Assembly (NCBI GenBank): GCA_950022655.1
Contig: OX465584.1
Location: 55,224,789-55,288,788 of the forward strand
From: Alentia gelatinosa
Taxonomy: Eukaryota; Annelida; Polychaeta; Phyllodocida; Polynoidae
DNA: 64,000 bases
Direction: 5' to 3'
Positions 23,066 through 33,662 of this stretch are shown piece after piece (the first letter of the stretch is position 1; every line of letters starts with the position of its first letter). A program made the position numbers and the translations under genes. The notes under the pieces are model-generated. The model saw only the letters and a list, made by a program, of their open reading frames with translations. It did no database searches and was not told the DNA's origin.

Positions 23066-23755
23066 AAACATGGGACTGCAATTCATTCATTCATCTCATT
23101 CTGATAAAATGAATTGATAATGATCAATAACATATTTCAAAATGTGTGATTACAATATTTTGAATTAATATAAAACATGACAAAGGCGACTCCATGTTGA
23201 AGTGTTGTAACCTGCTGCATAATAAAGCCAATCGCCAAAACCAAATTTGGGAAGTTGTCGAGTAGTAATTGATTACTCGACTCTGAATTGATATAAAACG
23301 CCATATTGAAGGAGTTTTATACTTACATTGTGAGAATAACTGATAAGGTTTAAAATTGAAAAAACTCCATATTGCAATGCAGTGATGAAAACAAGACATG
23401 AGTAATGTGACGATATAGGAATTGAAAGAACGATACAACATTGACATTAATTCATCAGTTCTCCTGCTTGGGCAACAGCTGACCACATCTAAGGGTTGCT
23501 TGATGACCTTAGCTCGGGGTGTCCATGGGCAGGTAACCATTGTGAGTGTAGCCCAAGGCGAAGTGAAGTTGTTGCCTAAAGCATGACGTCACAGGTCATG
23601 TGAAAAGTCTCGTTTGGTACGTCTGTAATGAGATCTTAGAGACTGTGAGAGGGAGAAGGGTTATATGGTGTGTTTCATAAAACATGAACCGTAAAATATT
23701 TGAGCAGTCCCGGCATACAATTATTTATAATTTACAATTATTTATATATTATCAG
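23066..23755. other. Intergenic sequence without a recognised gene
   Basis: A 138-codon open frame on the - strand (23124-23540) has no recognisable domain and no homologue in the other cassette copies. Two copies of TGAAT(T)(A/G)ATATAAAAC (23165 and 23287) hint at an old repeat. Confidence 0.4.
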
Positions 23756-24032
23756 GGACCTGTTTCACTAGTTTCGTGATAAAAGTGCTAGACAGACATG
23801 AAAAGCAGCACCAACAGTGCAAGCAAGAAGGGACAAACACAGTCACATTTCATAACACATGTCATATCTTTTGTTGCATATTGTGTCACAATGTCGGTGT
23901 TGCGAACAGTGACAATAAAGCGCCATTTGTGCCAGCGCTACTTGTGTTGTCACAAAACTAGTCAACCCCAATCTGTCTGTATGGTGTCACAGATTCCATC
24001 TATAACATGTCACGAAACTAGTGAAACAGGTC
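23756..24032. mobile_element. MITE, GGACCTGTTTCACTAG family
   Basis: The terminal inverted repeats are GGACCTGTTTCACTAGTTTC and GAAACTAGTGAAACAGGTC. The interior includes CAGCACCAACAGTGCAAGCA and a GCCAGCGCTACTTGTG core. A full-length copy in the opposite orientation lies at 43732-44009, and a decayed one at 22783-23058. Confidence 0.8.
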
Positions 24033-24988
24033 TCTGGACTGAGTCAGACCAAATTGTCTAGCATTAAGTAACTCTGTATTGTACATTACAGCAATGGGCT
24101 AGAATAATTTGACATGTCAAATCCACAATATATCTGTGTATACATGAGGAATTTAAGAAGCACATGAAAATGATGTTTAAATGAAGAATACAATAGAAGC
24201 CCGCTTACAGAACACCCCACTTAAAGGAACACCACACGTTAAGAGATGATTTGCACAGGACAGATATTTTTCTCTCTATTAAGAGTTTATTTTAACCCTG
24301 AGAAACAACCACCCTGAGTAAGTGGGCACCCCATGTAAACAGACAGGTACTTCAGTACCTGAAATATGGTTCTTTACCCCAATTACAAGATCACAGTGAC
24401 AATCACAATGATTAATGAACAGACAAACCTCTACTAAAATCATATAATAAGGAAGGAGAAGGAGAAGCATATTTTTGAACATTTCTGTTTTTATACTTTT
24501 GTTGAAAATCATAATTAAGCTGTTCTAATATCTAAAACCACCCCACATGAGGGCTGATATCAGACCACATAATTGATGACAATGTATCTACGATTAAATA
24601 AATACAAGACATTGTGTATATTGTGAAAATTTGATCAATGAAGAAATTTAGCCCTAAAAAGAATGAAAATTAGAGACCATCTATATCAATATGTTCTGCA
24701 CCGCATTATTTATGTCATTGATTTAATGCCCATGTGATATGATCCAAACTGTAGCTACTCTGTTGATCCCTATTATTCTGTATACCAAGTAATTTCAGTA
24801 TGTACAATGCAAATATTGGCTGACCAGTGCAGTAACAATGCATTTGAAGAGAGTTCTCTTTCCAATAACCAGACATTTTATGAAGAACATAACAACGCAG
24901 CTATGAATGTACATAGCATTATGCTTTCAGCACTAATTCACACAGGACCTTGAATAGAAGTGTTTGGTTCATCTCTGTACAAAGAATC

Positions 24989-26062
24989 ATGGTTGATATA
25001 GGATTCAAACCATTAATCACTACTAATGATAACAGTTCAACTCATATGAATGATACAGACTTCTTGGTACTACCACTGGATACAATTGTGAATTTGTCTT
25101 TTTGTCTAACTGGAATTGTGGCAAATAGCCTTATCATAATTGTTGTTATCTATGGATCATTCTTGAGATCATCTGTCTTCATGAACTTACTGATGGCATT
25201 AGCTTTTGCAGACAACTTAACCCTGTTTTCCATTATATTACGTCTAGATGGTATATATAGCTGGCTCCCTTGGGCAGAGTCTTTATGGATGTGTCGTTTG
25301 CTTGTTTATGGGATTTATGCATCTTGCATAACAGCTTCTTGGTTGATTGTCTTTGTATCTATTGAACGCATGGTTGCTGTTGTCTATCCTTTGCAGTCTC
25401 ATATGTACAGTTCTATAAGGAGAATCCATACAGTCATCATCCTATTAGTTGTCATCACATGGATTTCAACCTGTCCATTCTTATTCAGCTGTGAGGTGTA
25501 TACTTACAATGCCCATCTACGTTGTGGCATCAATGGATCTAATCTCTTTCGGAGTGCAATGAACCAGGTGGTATATGGATTTCTCCTATATAGTCTCATA
25601 CCGTCTTGCATTATTACCATCATGAATATACTAGTCATCAGGAAAATGCTCTCTCAAAGGAAATTCAGTTCCAAAACACAAGGAGAATTACACAAGTCAG
25701 CAACCATACGTACCAGGTCTTCAATAACTGTAATGTTTTCTGTGTGTATTGTATTTATTGTATCAACACTCCCTGTAGAAACTATTAGCACCATTGTCGC
25801 CATATGTAACTTATTCAACACAGACTGCATTTCCCTAATTAACAGTGCTGGAGCTTTCAGTCTTATATTAAACAGATTCAATCACTGTGGGAATCTATTT
25901 TTGTACTGCCTAACTGGGTCAGTCTTCAGGAGAACATTCATCCAACTTCTGCGAAGAATGTTCAGGAGGACTTCTCAAAGCAACATTCATGGGCAATTAA
26001 CGACTGTGGAACTCAGAACAAGCCATGGTGATAACCATTCCCATGAAGGCTTCCCTCAATGA
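24989..26062 (+). CDS. Class A GPCR, intronless, cassette copy 2
   Basis: The 357-residue product aligns end to end with copies 1 and 3. The frame is intact, with the same unusual motifs: SIERM at the TM3 end, no CWxP in TM6 and NLFLY in TM7. The Cys pair (TM3 start and loop 2), the TM1 Asn, TM2 Asp and TM5/TM6 Pro are kept. Differences cluster in TM1 (NLSFCLTGIV), loop 2 (a new NGS sequon near residue 182), TM6/loop 3 (VETISTIVAI) and the C-tail, which ends HSHEGFPQ. The ATG lies in the shared context ATCATGGTTGAT; the stop is at 26060-26062, and an AATAAA follows at about 26085. Its upstream TATA-like word is altered, so expression may differ. The open frame suggests it has been maintained. 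Confidence 0.9.
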   Translation: MVDIGFKPLITTNDNSSTHMNDTDFLVLPLDTIVNLSFCLTGIVANSLIIIVVIYGSFLRSSVFMNLLMALAFADNLTLFSIILRLDGIYSWLPWAESLWMCRLLVYGIYASCITASWLIVFVSIERMVAVVYPLQSHMYSSIRRIHTVIILLVVITWISTCPFLFSCEVYTYNAHLRCGINGSNLFRSAMNQVVYGFLLYSLIPSCIITIMNILVIRKMLSQRKFSSKTQGELHKSATIRTRSSITVMFSVCIVFIVSTLPVETISTIVAICNLFNTDCISLINSAGAFSLILNRFNHCGNLFLYCLTGSVFRRTFIQLLRRMFRRTSQSNIHGQLTTVELRTSHGDNHSHEGFPQ

Positions 26063-28137
26063 GAGGCAAATCTATCATATTGAATAAAAAATGTAGATTT
26101 TTCATGAATGAAGATGAAACTGACCAAAGATACAACAAAATCTCCATCAATTGAAAGGAAATAGTTTTCAGAAACATAAGACCAGAAACTGAATAAAAAT
26201 ACAAATTTGACCCATTTAAAAAGACTTTTATAATTGATGTAACTTTAACTGAAGTAAAGCTTTCCAGGAGGTTTACATCTCCATCTTTTCTTATTTACTT
26301 AGTATCAAAAAATGGCTCCCGATATCCCAGAATTACTTCATTCCAGTCAACTTTAATGGCAAAGTGCATGAAGCTGAATGCCCAGAGTGGCATTAAACTG
26401 GGCCTATCATTTCTGGATTCCTGAAACGATAGAATGCTGGCTGAACCAGTGTTTTTTTGAGGTTTTAATTTGTCCAAACATATACATTTAACCCAGCCTT
26501 TGGTTTGACTAGGATCACATATGACCTATTCAGAAGGAGCTAGATTTCATTTATATTATATTAAAGTATCACATCACTTGAACTATCTGTTAAAATTCTA
26601 TTGGTAACAGATTACAAAAGTATTTCTAGATCATTTGACAGTAATAGATTGTGAGGAATAATCAAATAATGTAAGGATTTTATTATTCAAAAAAAGACAA
26701 CAAAAATATTCAAAATGATATTGCCATTTATTTTCAAAAGCACTATATACCAAAAATAACTGATAAAAGTAACACCAACATGAATGTTTAAAACAAATAG
26801 AAATATTCAGCAAAACTTATGCTAACTTCTTAATTGTAACCTTAGCAGGAAGGCTGGATGACCAACTTTTGCCATGGTGACACCATCAAAATTGATAGTA
26901 CATGGCCATTTAGTTCTAGCATTTATCATGCAGAAACTATAATTATTCAAGAGTGATGGGTACATTGACCGATAATTCAATACAAAATCAAGGCACGTTT
27001 AATATCAATCTTTTGAATAAAATGGAAACATTGTACTGCTTAATATAATCACAAATAAAGTTATATCAAAACTGATGGGCAGGATCTAGATAAAGAATGA
27101 TCTGTACATAAGCATACGGCATGCTTTTCAATTATTCCCTCTTCTATGGTTCTAAAGTTAATTTCATAAATATATCAACATTATGCATTCTAAGTAGATC
27201 ATCAAAATTTCATTTCAGAAATAATATCAACAAGAGGGGTAAAATCTATATAGAGGAAAAAATGGTAGGAAACACTTGAGTGCAATAATGTCCATAAAAT
27301 CTCAAAAAGGCAAGCGGCAATACCTTTCACTACAGACCTTTTACTGTACACACATACTAAATAATATTGTTAAATCACTCATGCCGTAGTGAATAATCAC
27401 ATGATGCTATAGGATTCTCCCCAGTAGTCACAGTTATGTGGGATCCCAATAAACCACAGTTATTGTAGTACCGAATAAGCTGCTATATTCAATGTCCATA
27501 CAAGGCAATTCACATGCAATGACCTCTTTTTCAGCTTGATATATATTACTCAACTCACATTATCAAAATATAACAAGGGGTTGTTCCTTTTATGACTAAT
27601 GGTCACTTTTGATAATTTTTACATTTCCAGTTTTAGCTAACAGTTATAGGGGCAGTCACAAGTTATTTTGATATGTAGAAGATGATTTTGATTGTAGAGA
27701 TAAGTAGTTATACACTCTTTAACACTGATTTATAAAAGCTTGACCAATCTATGATTAGAGAATGTACCAACAGGTTTTGGTCAAAGTCATTGTTCTCTAT
27801 GAGTTTCATGTGGGGTGATATGAATGAGGTGACAGCCAAATAGGCCTATAGGACAAAAATACCAGGGATGAGTTAAATATATGCTATGGAATGTGCCTAG
27901 CTTTATTTTAATTGGTTCTTCATCACTTTGAAGATTTCACTTCATCTGTTTTTCTATTATACAATATGTAAATATCAATGCCCATACCATAACAGTGGAA
28001 GATTTGCTCCTTGTAGCAGAACTGGTAGAAATAAACAAAACAAAAAAGAATTAAAAAAACATATTCCTATACATACTTCTACATATGAAGTTTTTCCAAG
28101 GAACAAAAGATCATACCAGCTAAGAATTGACTAGAAG
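26063..28137. other. Non-coding block between convergent GPCR and receptor exon, copy 2
   Basis: The GPCR (+) and the receptor exon (-) point at each other across about 2.1 kb. The sequence parallels 34734-36958 and the corresponding parts of copy 1. Only short, unshared open frames occur. The foldback remnant at 27763-27880 lies here. Confidence 0.6.
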
Positions 28138-28373
28138 CTATGTCATCCAGCAATCTATCAATAACTGTGGAAATTGAATACTTGTGGAATTGACAAAGTC
28201 TTTGAATGACTTAACGGTGTCATCTGCAGTTCTGAGCTCTGTCATGATACAAATACACTGCATGTAGCGGTAAGGCTGGTCAGGGTATGTCTTCCTCACC
28301 CAGTAGTACAAAGCTTCGTTCACATATTGCTGGGCTTCATGGACCTTCTCTGGGGATAAGAGACTTGCCCTAT
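28138..28373 (-). CDS. Nuclear-receptor LBD last exon, copy 2
   Basis: This 236-bp exon follows a clean acceptor (TTTCAG) and enters in phase 1 (AT completing a split codon, giving Asp). It encodes RASLLSPEKVHEAQQ, then helices 8-11 with NEALYYWVRKTYPDQPY and IMTELRTADD, and ends with the AF-2-like helix FPQLLIDCWMT and a TAG stop. LTELR/MTELR and the final LLxxxW are hallmarks of NR1-type ligand-binding domains. The expected upstream exon is the truncated relic at 32653-32806, 4.3 kb away, so a normal full-length receptor from this copy is doubtful even though this exon is intact. Confidence 0.75.
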
Positions 28374-28941
28374 CTGAAACAAATACATGTCAAAATTTTA
28401 TTATCCATGGTATGCAACGTCCCCATTGAGAATGTATGGAGAGTCAGTAAACCACTTCCCATTAAAATCTGCCAGATACCATAAACATAGTATACAGATT
28501 CAAATCCGTAGTATACAGCCACAAAGCAATTGTCCCTTTGTGGGACAGAACAAAAATAGTCTTATTGATATACCCTGTAATTCGGCAATCACTTGGTTTG
28601 ATTTCTGGAGATGATGGATAATAGATACAACACACGATAGTTTTGTGGACAGGCGGCTCTGTAAACCACTCAAAGCTGATGCTCGTGTATTACTACGGGC
28701 TTACACTCCTGGTCTAGGGCCTCCTGTCCATAAAAACAATCAATTAGTGCCTATATATTCATTAAAGACACCAACATGAACAATAGATATACACTCGGAA
28801 AAGTTAGGATATGTTTACTTAAAGGTTTTATGTATTGAAAAGCAATAATTTGACTCAAATAATCTGGAACAGCTGGAATTATGGCCATAGCCCTTCCGGG
28901 GGTTTCAAATAATTAGCAGAAATGTAAAAATGGTAATACAA

Positions 28942-29195
28942 GCTCGGTGGCCAAGTGGTAGGGGTGTTCGCCTCGAGCATGGGAGGTCGTGGGTTCAAAC
29001 CCCGGTCGGGTCATACCAAAGACTTACACAAAAATGGTACCCACCGCCCATTCGGTTAAACATCCGCCATTAGAATGAGGGGCCGGGGCAAGGGCCCGAG
29101 TGGAAGAACGGCCGTAGCCGAATTCGGTGATTGTGAACATACAATATTCCCTAATAAAAATTGCCAAACACAAAAAAAAAAAATAAATAAATAAA
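28942..29195 (+). mobile_element. tRNA-derived SINE in cassette copy 2
   Basis: The head contains an A-box-like TGGCCAAGTGGTAG and a B-box-like GGTTCAAACCC (about 28948-29001) with a tRNA-like layout. A central domain follows, with ATGGTACCCACCGCCC and AGAATGAGGGGCCGGGGC, then a tail of A and AAAT repeats. Copies 1 and 3 have the uninterrupted target (about 21700 and 37760), which proves insertion after the duplication. The central domain looks like those of conserved metazoan SINE superfamilies; I do not name one. Confidence 0.88.
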
Positions 29196-29220
29196 TATGG
29201 CAGTTTATAATATGCATCTC

Positions 29221-29418
29221 TTTTTTAATATACAGACCAAGAATATAGACAAAAATTATTGTATATTTCTAAGGGCTTTAGTGGTCTTTTTTAATGTACA
29301 GCCGAAGAATATGAATAAAAATTATTGTATATTTCTAGGGGTTTTAGTGGTCTTTTTTAATGTACAGACCAAGAATATAAATAAAAATTATTGTATATCT
29401 CTAGGGGGTTTAGTGGTT
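29221..29418. repeat. 66-bp tandem repeat, three units
   Basis: Units start at about 29221, 29287 and 29353 with TTTTTTAATRTACAG and end GGGNTTTAGTGG. Copy 1 (about 21745) has a single unit, so the array expanded in copy 2. Because 66 is divisible by three, a 97-codon frame stays open across it, but there is no sign that it is a gene. Confidence 0.8.
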
Positions 29419-30111
29419 AAAGATTGTAAAGCAATTGTGGTGCCATCCTGGTGGCGAAAATGGATACTCGAGAACAATGGTGAGGCATAAAGATGTAGGC
29501 CAGCAGTCCCATGTTCATGAAGATTTGAAAACACCAAGTCATGAAAAGATAATCTATATTAAAATTCCATCTCTCGTTTTGTCAGATTTATATTGCCCCT
29601 ATGTTTCCTCTTCCATTACTGAACAGCGAACATGTGATGGTTCCGTTATTGATATAGAAATTTGGTTGTCGGTTGTTGCGCTCGTTGCTATGCAGTGATG
29701 TCCCCTTTAGATGTTATTCAATTCACTGTATCAATGTTCATTTAGCTTTTTGTAAACATTGGGAATCATGAAGATTGATGAGATTGACTTTAGAATGCTG
29801 ATTTATTTAAAACCAATTACTTAGTGATCATATTTTATACAAATAATATAGAAAAAAGAATAGTAGGATGAGGCATAAACACCTCCACTGCGGCCCACAA
29901 AATAAATAGTGATGATATTTTGGTTTAATTACCTAATGCACTGCCGAGAACATATTCGGAAATGAGAGTGGTAGGTTAAATTGGCAAAAATGTGTATTGA
30001 ATTTGAATGCAGGTACCTCCAAAGCCAAGTCTCAACATGGTATGTAAACAAGGAGTTTTATATGGTAAGTTGGAGAATCGTATAGTACCTATATTATTGT
30101 AGTGTATATAA

Positions 30112-30800
30112 GGCCCCGCACCCACTAGTTACGACATGCTACGACAAGCGTTTTGACACACTCTGACACAGAATTTCTCTGTTGCAGCGCAATCGTAGCA
30201 CTCTTGTCAGAGCGTGTCATAGCGTGTTGGAGCATGTCGGAGCGTGTCACAGCGTGTTGTAGCGGTTTTTGGCGGAAAAAAAGGAGACGCGGCGCCGACA
30301 CAGGCTACGACACAGGCTAGGACACAATTTTCTAATATTTTAAAACTCTTCGGATATAGAAAGAACACATCCTGAGTAGTATGTGACTTAAATTTTGTCC
30401 AAATTTTCAAAGTATTAACGGATATATAACAGTGTCGTACGATGTCGTAGACCTTGTCGGAAGCCTGCCTCCACTAGTGATGAACGCTACAATAGCGTTC
30501 CAATACGTTCCGACACGCCCCAACAAGGGCGCCATGTCACAGGCCTTGCGACATGCTTCCGACAATTCCAACATGTTGGAATTGTCGGAAGCGTGTCACA
30601 AGGCCTACGACAAGGCGCCCGTGTCGGAGCATGTCGTAAGCCATGTCGGGCCATGTCGGGGCGTGTCACAGTCCTTGTTGGCCTCCACTCCTGCGATAAT
30701 TTACACGCTTCCGAGACAACATTCGATTTTATGCCGGAAGCGTGTTGGAAGGGCTATCGGGGCATGTTGGAAGCGAAATCGTAGTAAGTGGGTGCAGGGC
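30112..30800. mobile_element. Palindrome-packed CGACAC MITE, second copy
   Basis: It has the same terminal sequence (GGCCCCGCACCCACTAG and its inverse, GTGGGTGCAGGGC) and the same GTGTCG/CGACAC interior as 3730-4604. The centre at 30555-30592 is a 38-bp perfect palindrome. It sits at a different place in the cassette from the first copy, so it is an independent insertion. Confidence 0.75.
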
Positions 30801-31084
30801 TTTACTCATTTCTAACACAGAACTGTTATTTGTTAAATTTGAATAGAATTGGAAATTGTGGGTAATTTCACAGTCAACCGTTCTATCTCTTTAGTGCTAA
30901 CCTCATGCCCAAATATTTTACAAAATGATTTCATTTCATGTCCCATTGTCCGTTTCTGTCACACCTTCCTGTGATCCGTTTCCCACACAGCATCTATTTT
31001 ATTATTTTCATTGACAGAAACGGCCTCTCATCATACATTAAACTCTAGTACAGTCTGTTGTCACCAGGGCCAGGGAGCACAGGC

Positions 31085-31961
31085 TCAAACTATGACTGTT
31101 ATGCGCTGCCATTTTAAGTCAGGGATTCCTGCCTCTGCTGGTACTATGCTGTCCTGATTGATTTGCCAGTATGTTACTCTTCAAGCAGATGTCCTAGAGT
31201 AGCTTTTACTGTGCATGTACCAAATAAATCAGCTTGGAGAGTTATAATAATTCCCAGAATAGTACCAGAATCATGGTATTCTCAGGTTTGGGTTTGCACT
31301 AGACTTAGAACAGCCAATTAAGAAATTCCTTTCTCCAATCAGTGCGCAGGGAACTGGCAAATGGGAGCAGTGTTCTGTTATACCCTTACAGACCTAAGCC
31401 TTAGGTGGCGTTGTCTGTAAACATACTAATCATACATCCGCTCTGGGACTATATAAAGGCATGGGACAATGCACAAGACCTCATTCCTCTACTACAACCT
31501 GTGTATCAATGTGCTGAAAGTTCCCACCCATGAACCCTGAGCATCACCATTTTAATAATGATTGTATGTACAAAAAAACTTAACTCATAGGCCAATATAT
31601 GTAAAACAGTGATGGAAGAAATAAGTCACTTAATTGCTCATATTCTAATATGCTACAGATTTTATTCGCACTTATTATTATATTTTATCATTTTTCACTG
31701 CATTAAACACATTGCATGAGAATTTTATATTTTCCAAAGAATGGGTGTTGACTTTTAATTATTCATAGTAACAGCGGTGTAATCAAGGCAATTCACCTGG
31801 TGTCAGTTGTTGACAACTAGTTTCAAGAGTTTCAAAACGGGGTTGTCTGGTGTTGTCATGGCATGGGTATGAAAACAACAACAGTTTCATCCTCGAAAAT
31901 CATCAGGCTGCTAGGATAGACATAGATTGTAATAATAGATGTATCTATTACCATTAAACGA
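31085..31961. other. Unique sequence between copies 2 and 3; possible LTR-like segment
   Basis: No gene is visible. The stretch 31430-31520 contains GGGACTATATAAAGGC, a strong TATA-like box followed by a pyrimidine-rich start region, reminiscent of an LTR promoter. I could not find matching ends or a target duplication, so this stays a suggestion. Confidence 0.3.
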
Positions 31962-32261
31962 AGATGAGGCAACTTCTGCTCCCTAAGCTGATGCTACCTT
32001 GAATGACAGTTTAAGAACTGTCCCTATCCACCGTAACCATGTGCACTAGTAGTTGTGACATCACTGAGTGATATCACGCCTTCCCTCCCTGTGGTCTCCG
32101 GGCAATACGCCTCGAGACCAACCTTGTAGACATGCAGAAGAGACTGCTATTAAAAAATATGTTCAAACAAGCAAACAAACAACAGGAAACTCTTGTTGGG
32201 GAGAGGTGGGTTCAAGGTTTCACTGCATTTGGCTCATCCGGCATCATAAAGTGCTTATAGG

Positions 32262-32510
32262 GCACCCATCTCGTAAGATCTCACACTCTCAAAGTTATAA
32301 TCTGTACAAGGTTCTCACTGCACTCTATGAGAGAAGAATTCTTAAAACCTAGGTTTAGAGCATTGAGAATCCACTGGCACACAGTATTCCCACTAGGTGG
32401 CATCATTGAGATTATAGGAATCTTTTGTTAGATTGTTGTACGTCTTTAGGGGAAGCAGGCCAGTGGATTCTCAAGGCTCTAAGCCTAGTTTGTTAAGAAT
32501 TCTTGTGAGT
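32262..32510. mobile_element. GCACCC inverted-end MITE, right end damaged
   Basis: It is orthologous in position to 2247-2536. The left arm is intact. The right arm ends early after AAGAATTCTT, leaving only a GTGAGATCT-like remnant. Confidence 0.6.
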
Positions 32511-32652
32511 CAATGTGAGATCTGACTTATGAACAATAACTTTCCTTCATAAGTCTGTTGAACCAGTGTTGGGGATGAGTGATGCATGGGGGGGGGAGAA
32601 AATGAACTTTTATTTCTGTGATGAATAGGAGAAGAAAACTTGGGACAGATAC

Positions 32653-32806
32653 CTGGAGCCATGAAGTATATTGCAGACAGCAGGGCCGTCTCGTGGTCAT
32701 CTGGTCTAAGTTTCCATAGTGCGTTGGCAATGTGAAAGAAGAAGTTGATGGCCTCCTCTGTATAGACGATCCTATTGTCTCCACCACTGATGATCAGCCC
32801 GTCAGA
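32653..32806 (-). pseudogene. Relic of nuclear-receptor LBD penultimate exon, 5' half missing
   Basis: This is the same truncated structure as 2713-2866, with the same left breakpoint (GTATACATGAG). The - strand stays open from GLIISGGDNRIV through AINFFFHIANAL and PDDHETALL to FMAP, with the donor CCAG/GTATCT retained. The shared breakpoint shows that truncation came before the duplication of copies 1 and 3. If spliced to the exon at 28138-28373 it would lack helix 5/6 sequence. Confidence 0.7.
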
Positions 32807-33662
32807 GTATACATGAGAAATTTAAGAAGCACATGAAAATGATGTTGAAATAAAGAATACAATAGAAACCTGTTTACAGAACACCCCACTTAAAGGAACA
32901 CCACATGTTAAGAGATGATTTGCTTAGAACAGACATTTTTCTCTCTATTAAGAGTTTATTTTAACCCTGAGAAAGGACCACCCTGAGTAAGTGGGCACCC
33001 CATGTAAACAGACAGGTACTTCAGTACCTGAAATATGGTTCTTTACCCCAATTACAAGATCATAGTGACAATCACAATGATTAATGAACAGATAAACCTC
33101 TACTAAAATCATAAAATAAGGAAGGAGAAGCATATTTTTGAACATTTCTGTTTTTATACTTTTGTTGAAAATCATTATTAAGCTGTTCTAATATCTAAAA
33201 CCACCCCACATGAGGGCTGATATCAGACCACATAATTGATGACTGTATCTACGATTAGATAAATACAAGAAATTGTGTATTTTGTGAAAATTTGATCAAA
33301 GAAGAAAGCTAACCCTAAAAACAATGAAAAGTACAGGCCATCTATATCAATATGTTCGGCACCACACTATTTGATGTCATTGATTTAATGCCATGTGATG
33401 TGATCCAAACTGCAGCTACTCTGTTGATCTCTAGGAGTCTATTCTGTATAACAAGTAATTCCATTAGGTACAATGCAATTATTGACTGACCAGTGCAGCT
33501 TCAATGTTTGAAGAGAGTTCTCATTCCACAAACCAGACATTTTATGAAGATCATGACAATACAGCGGTATATAGCATTATGCTTTCAGCACTATTTCACA
33601 CAGGACCTTGAATAGCAGTGTTGGGCTCATCTCTGTACAAAGGATTTCTGATAGTCCACATC

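Larger units (their letters stand above)
24140..31060. repeat. Segmental duplication copy 2
   Basis: It matches copies 1 and 3 from the TGTATACATGAGG junction onward: a GPCR, the nuclear-receptor last exon and right-end non-coding blocks. The 5' part, which holds the 1.7-kb anchor and the truncated LBD exon in copies 1 and 3, is missing here. Copy-specific insertions are the SINE at 28942-29195 and the MITE at 30112-30800. Confidence 0.8.

Noticed and set aside
23124..23540. 138-codon frame on the - strand
   Set aside because: No domain, no splice context and no homologue in the other copies.
29197..29490. 97-codon open frame as a repeat-containing protein
   Set aside because: It spans a 66-bp minisatellite and is not preserved in the other cassette copies.
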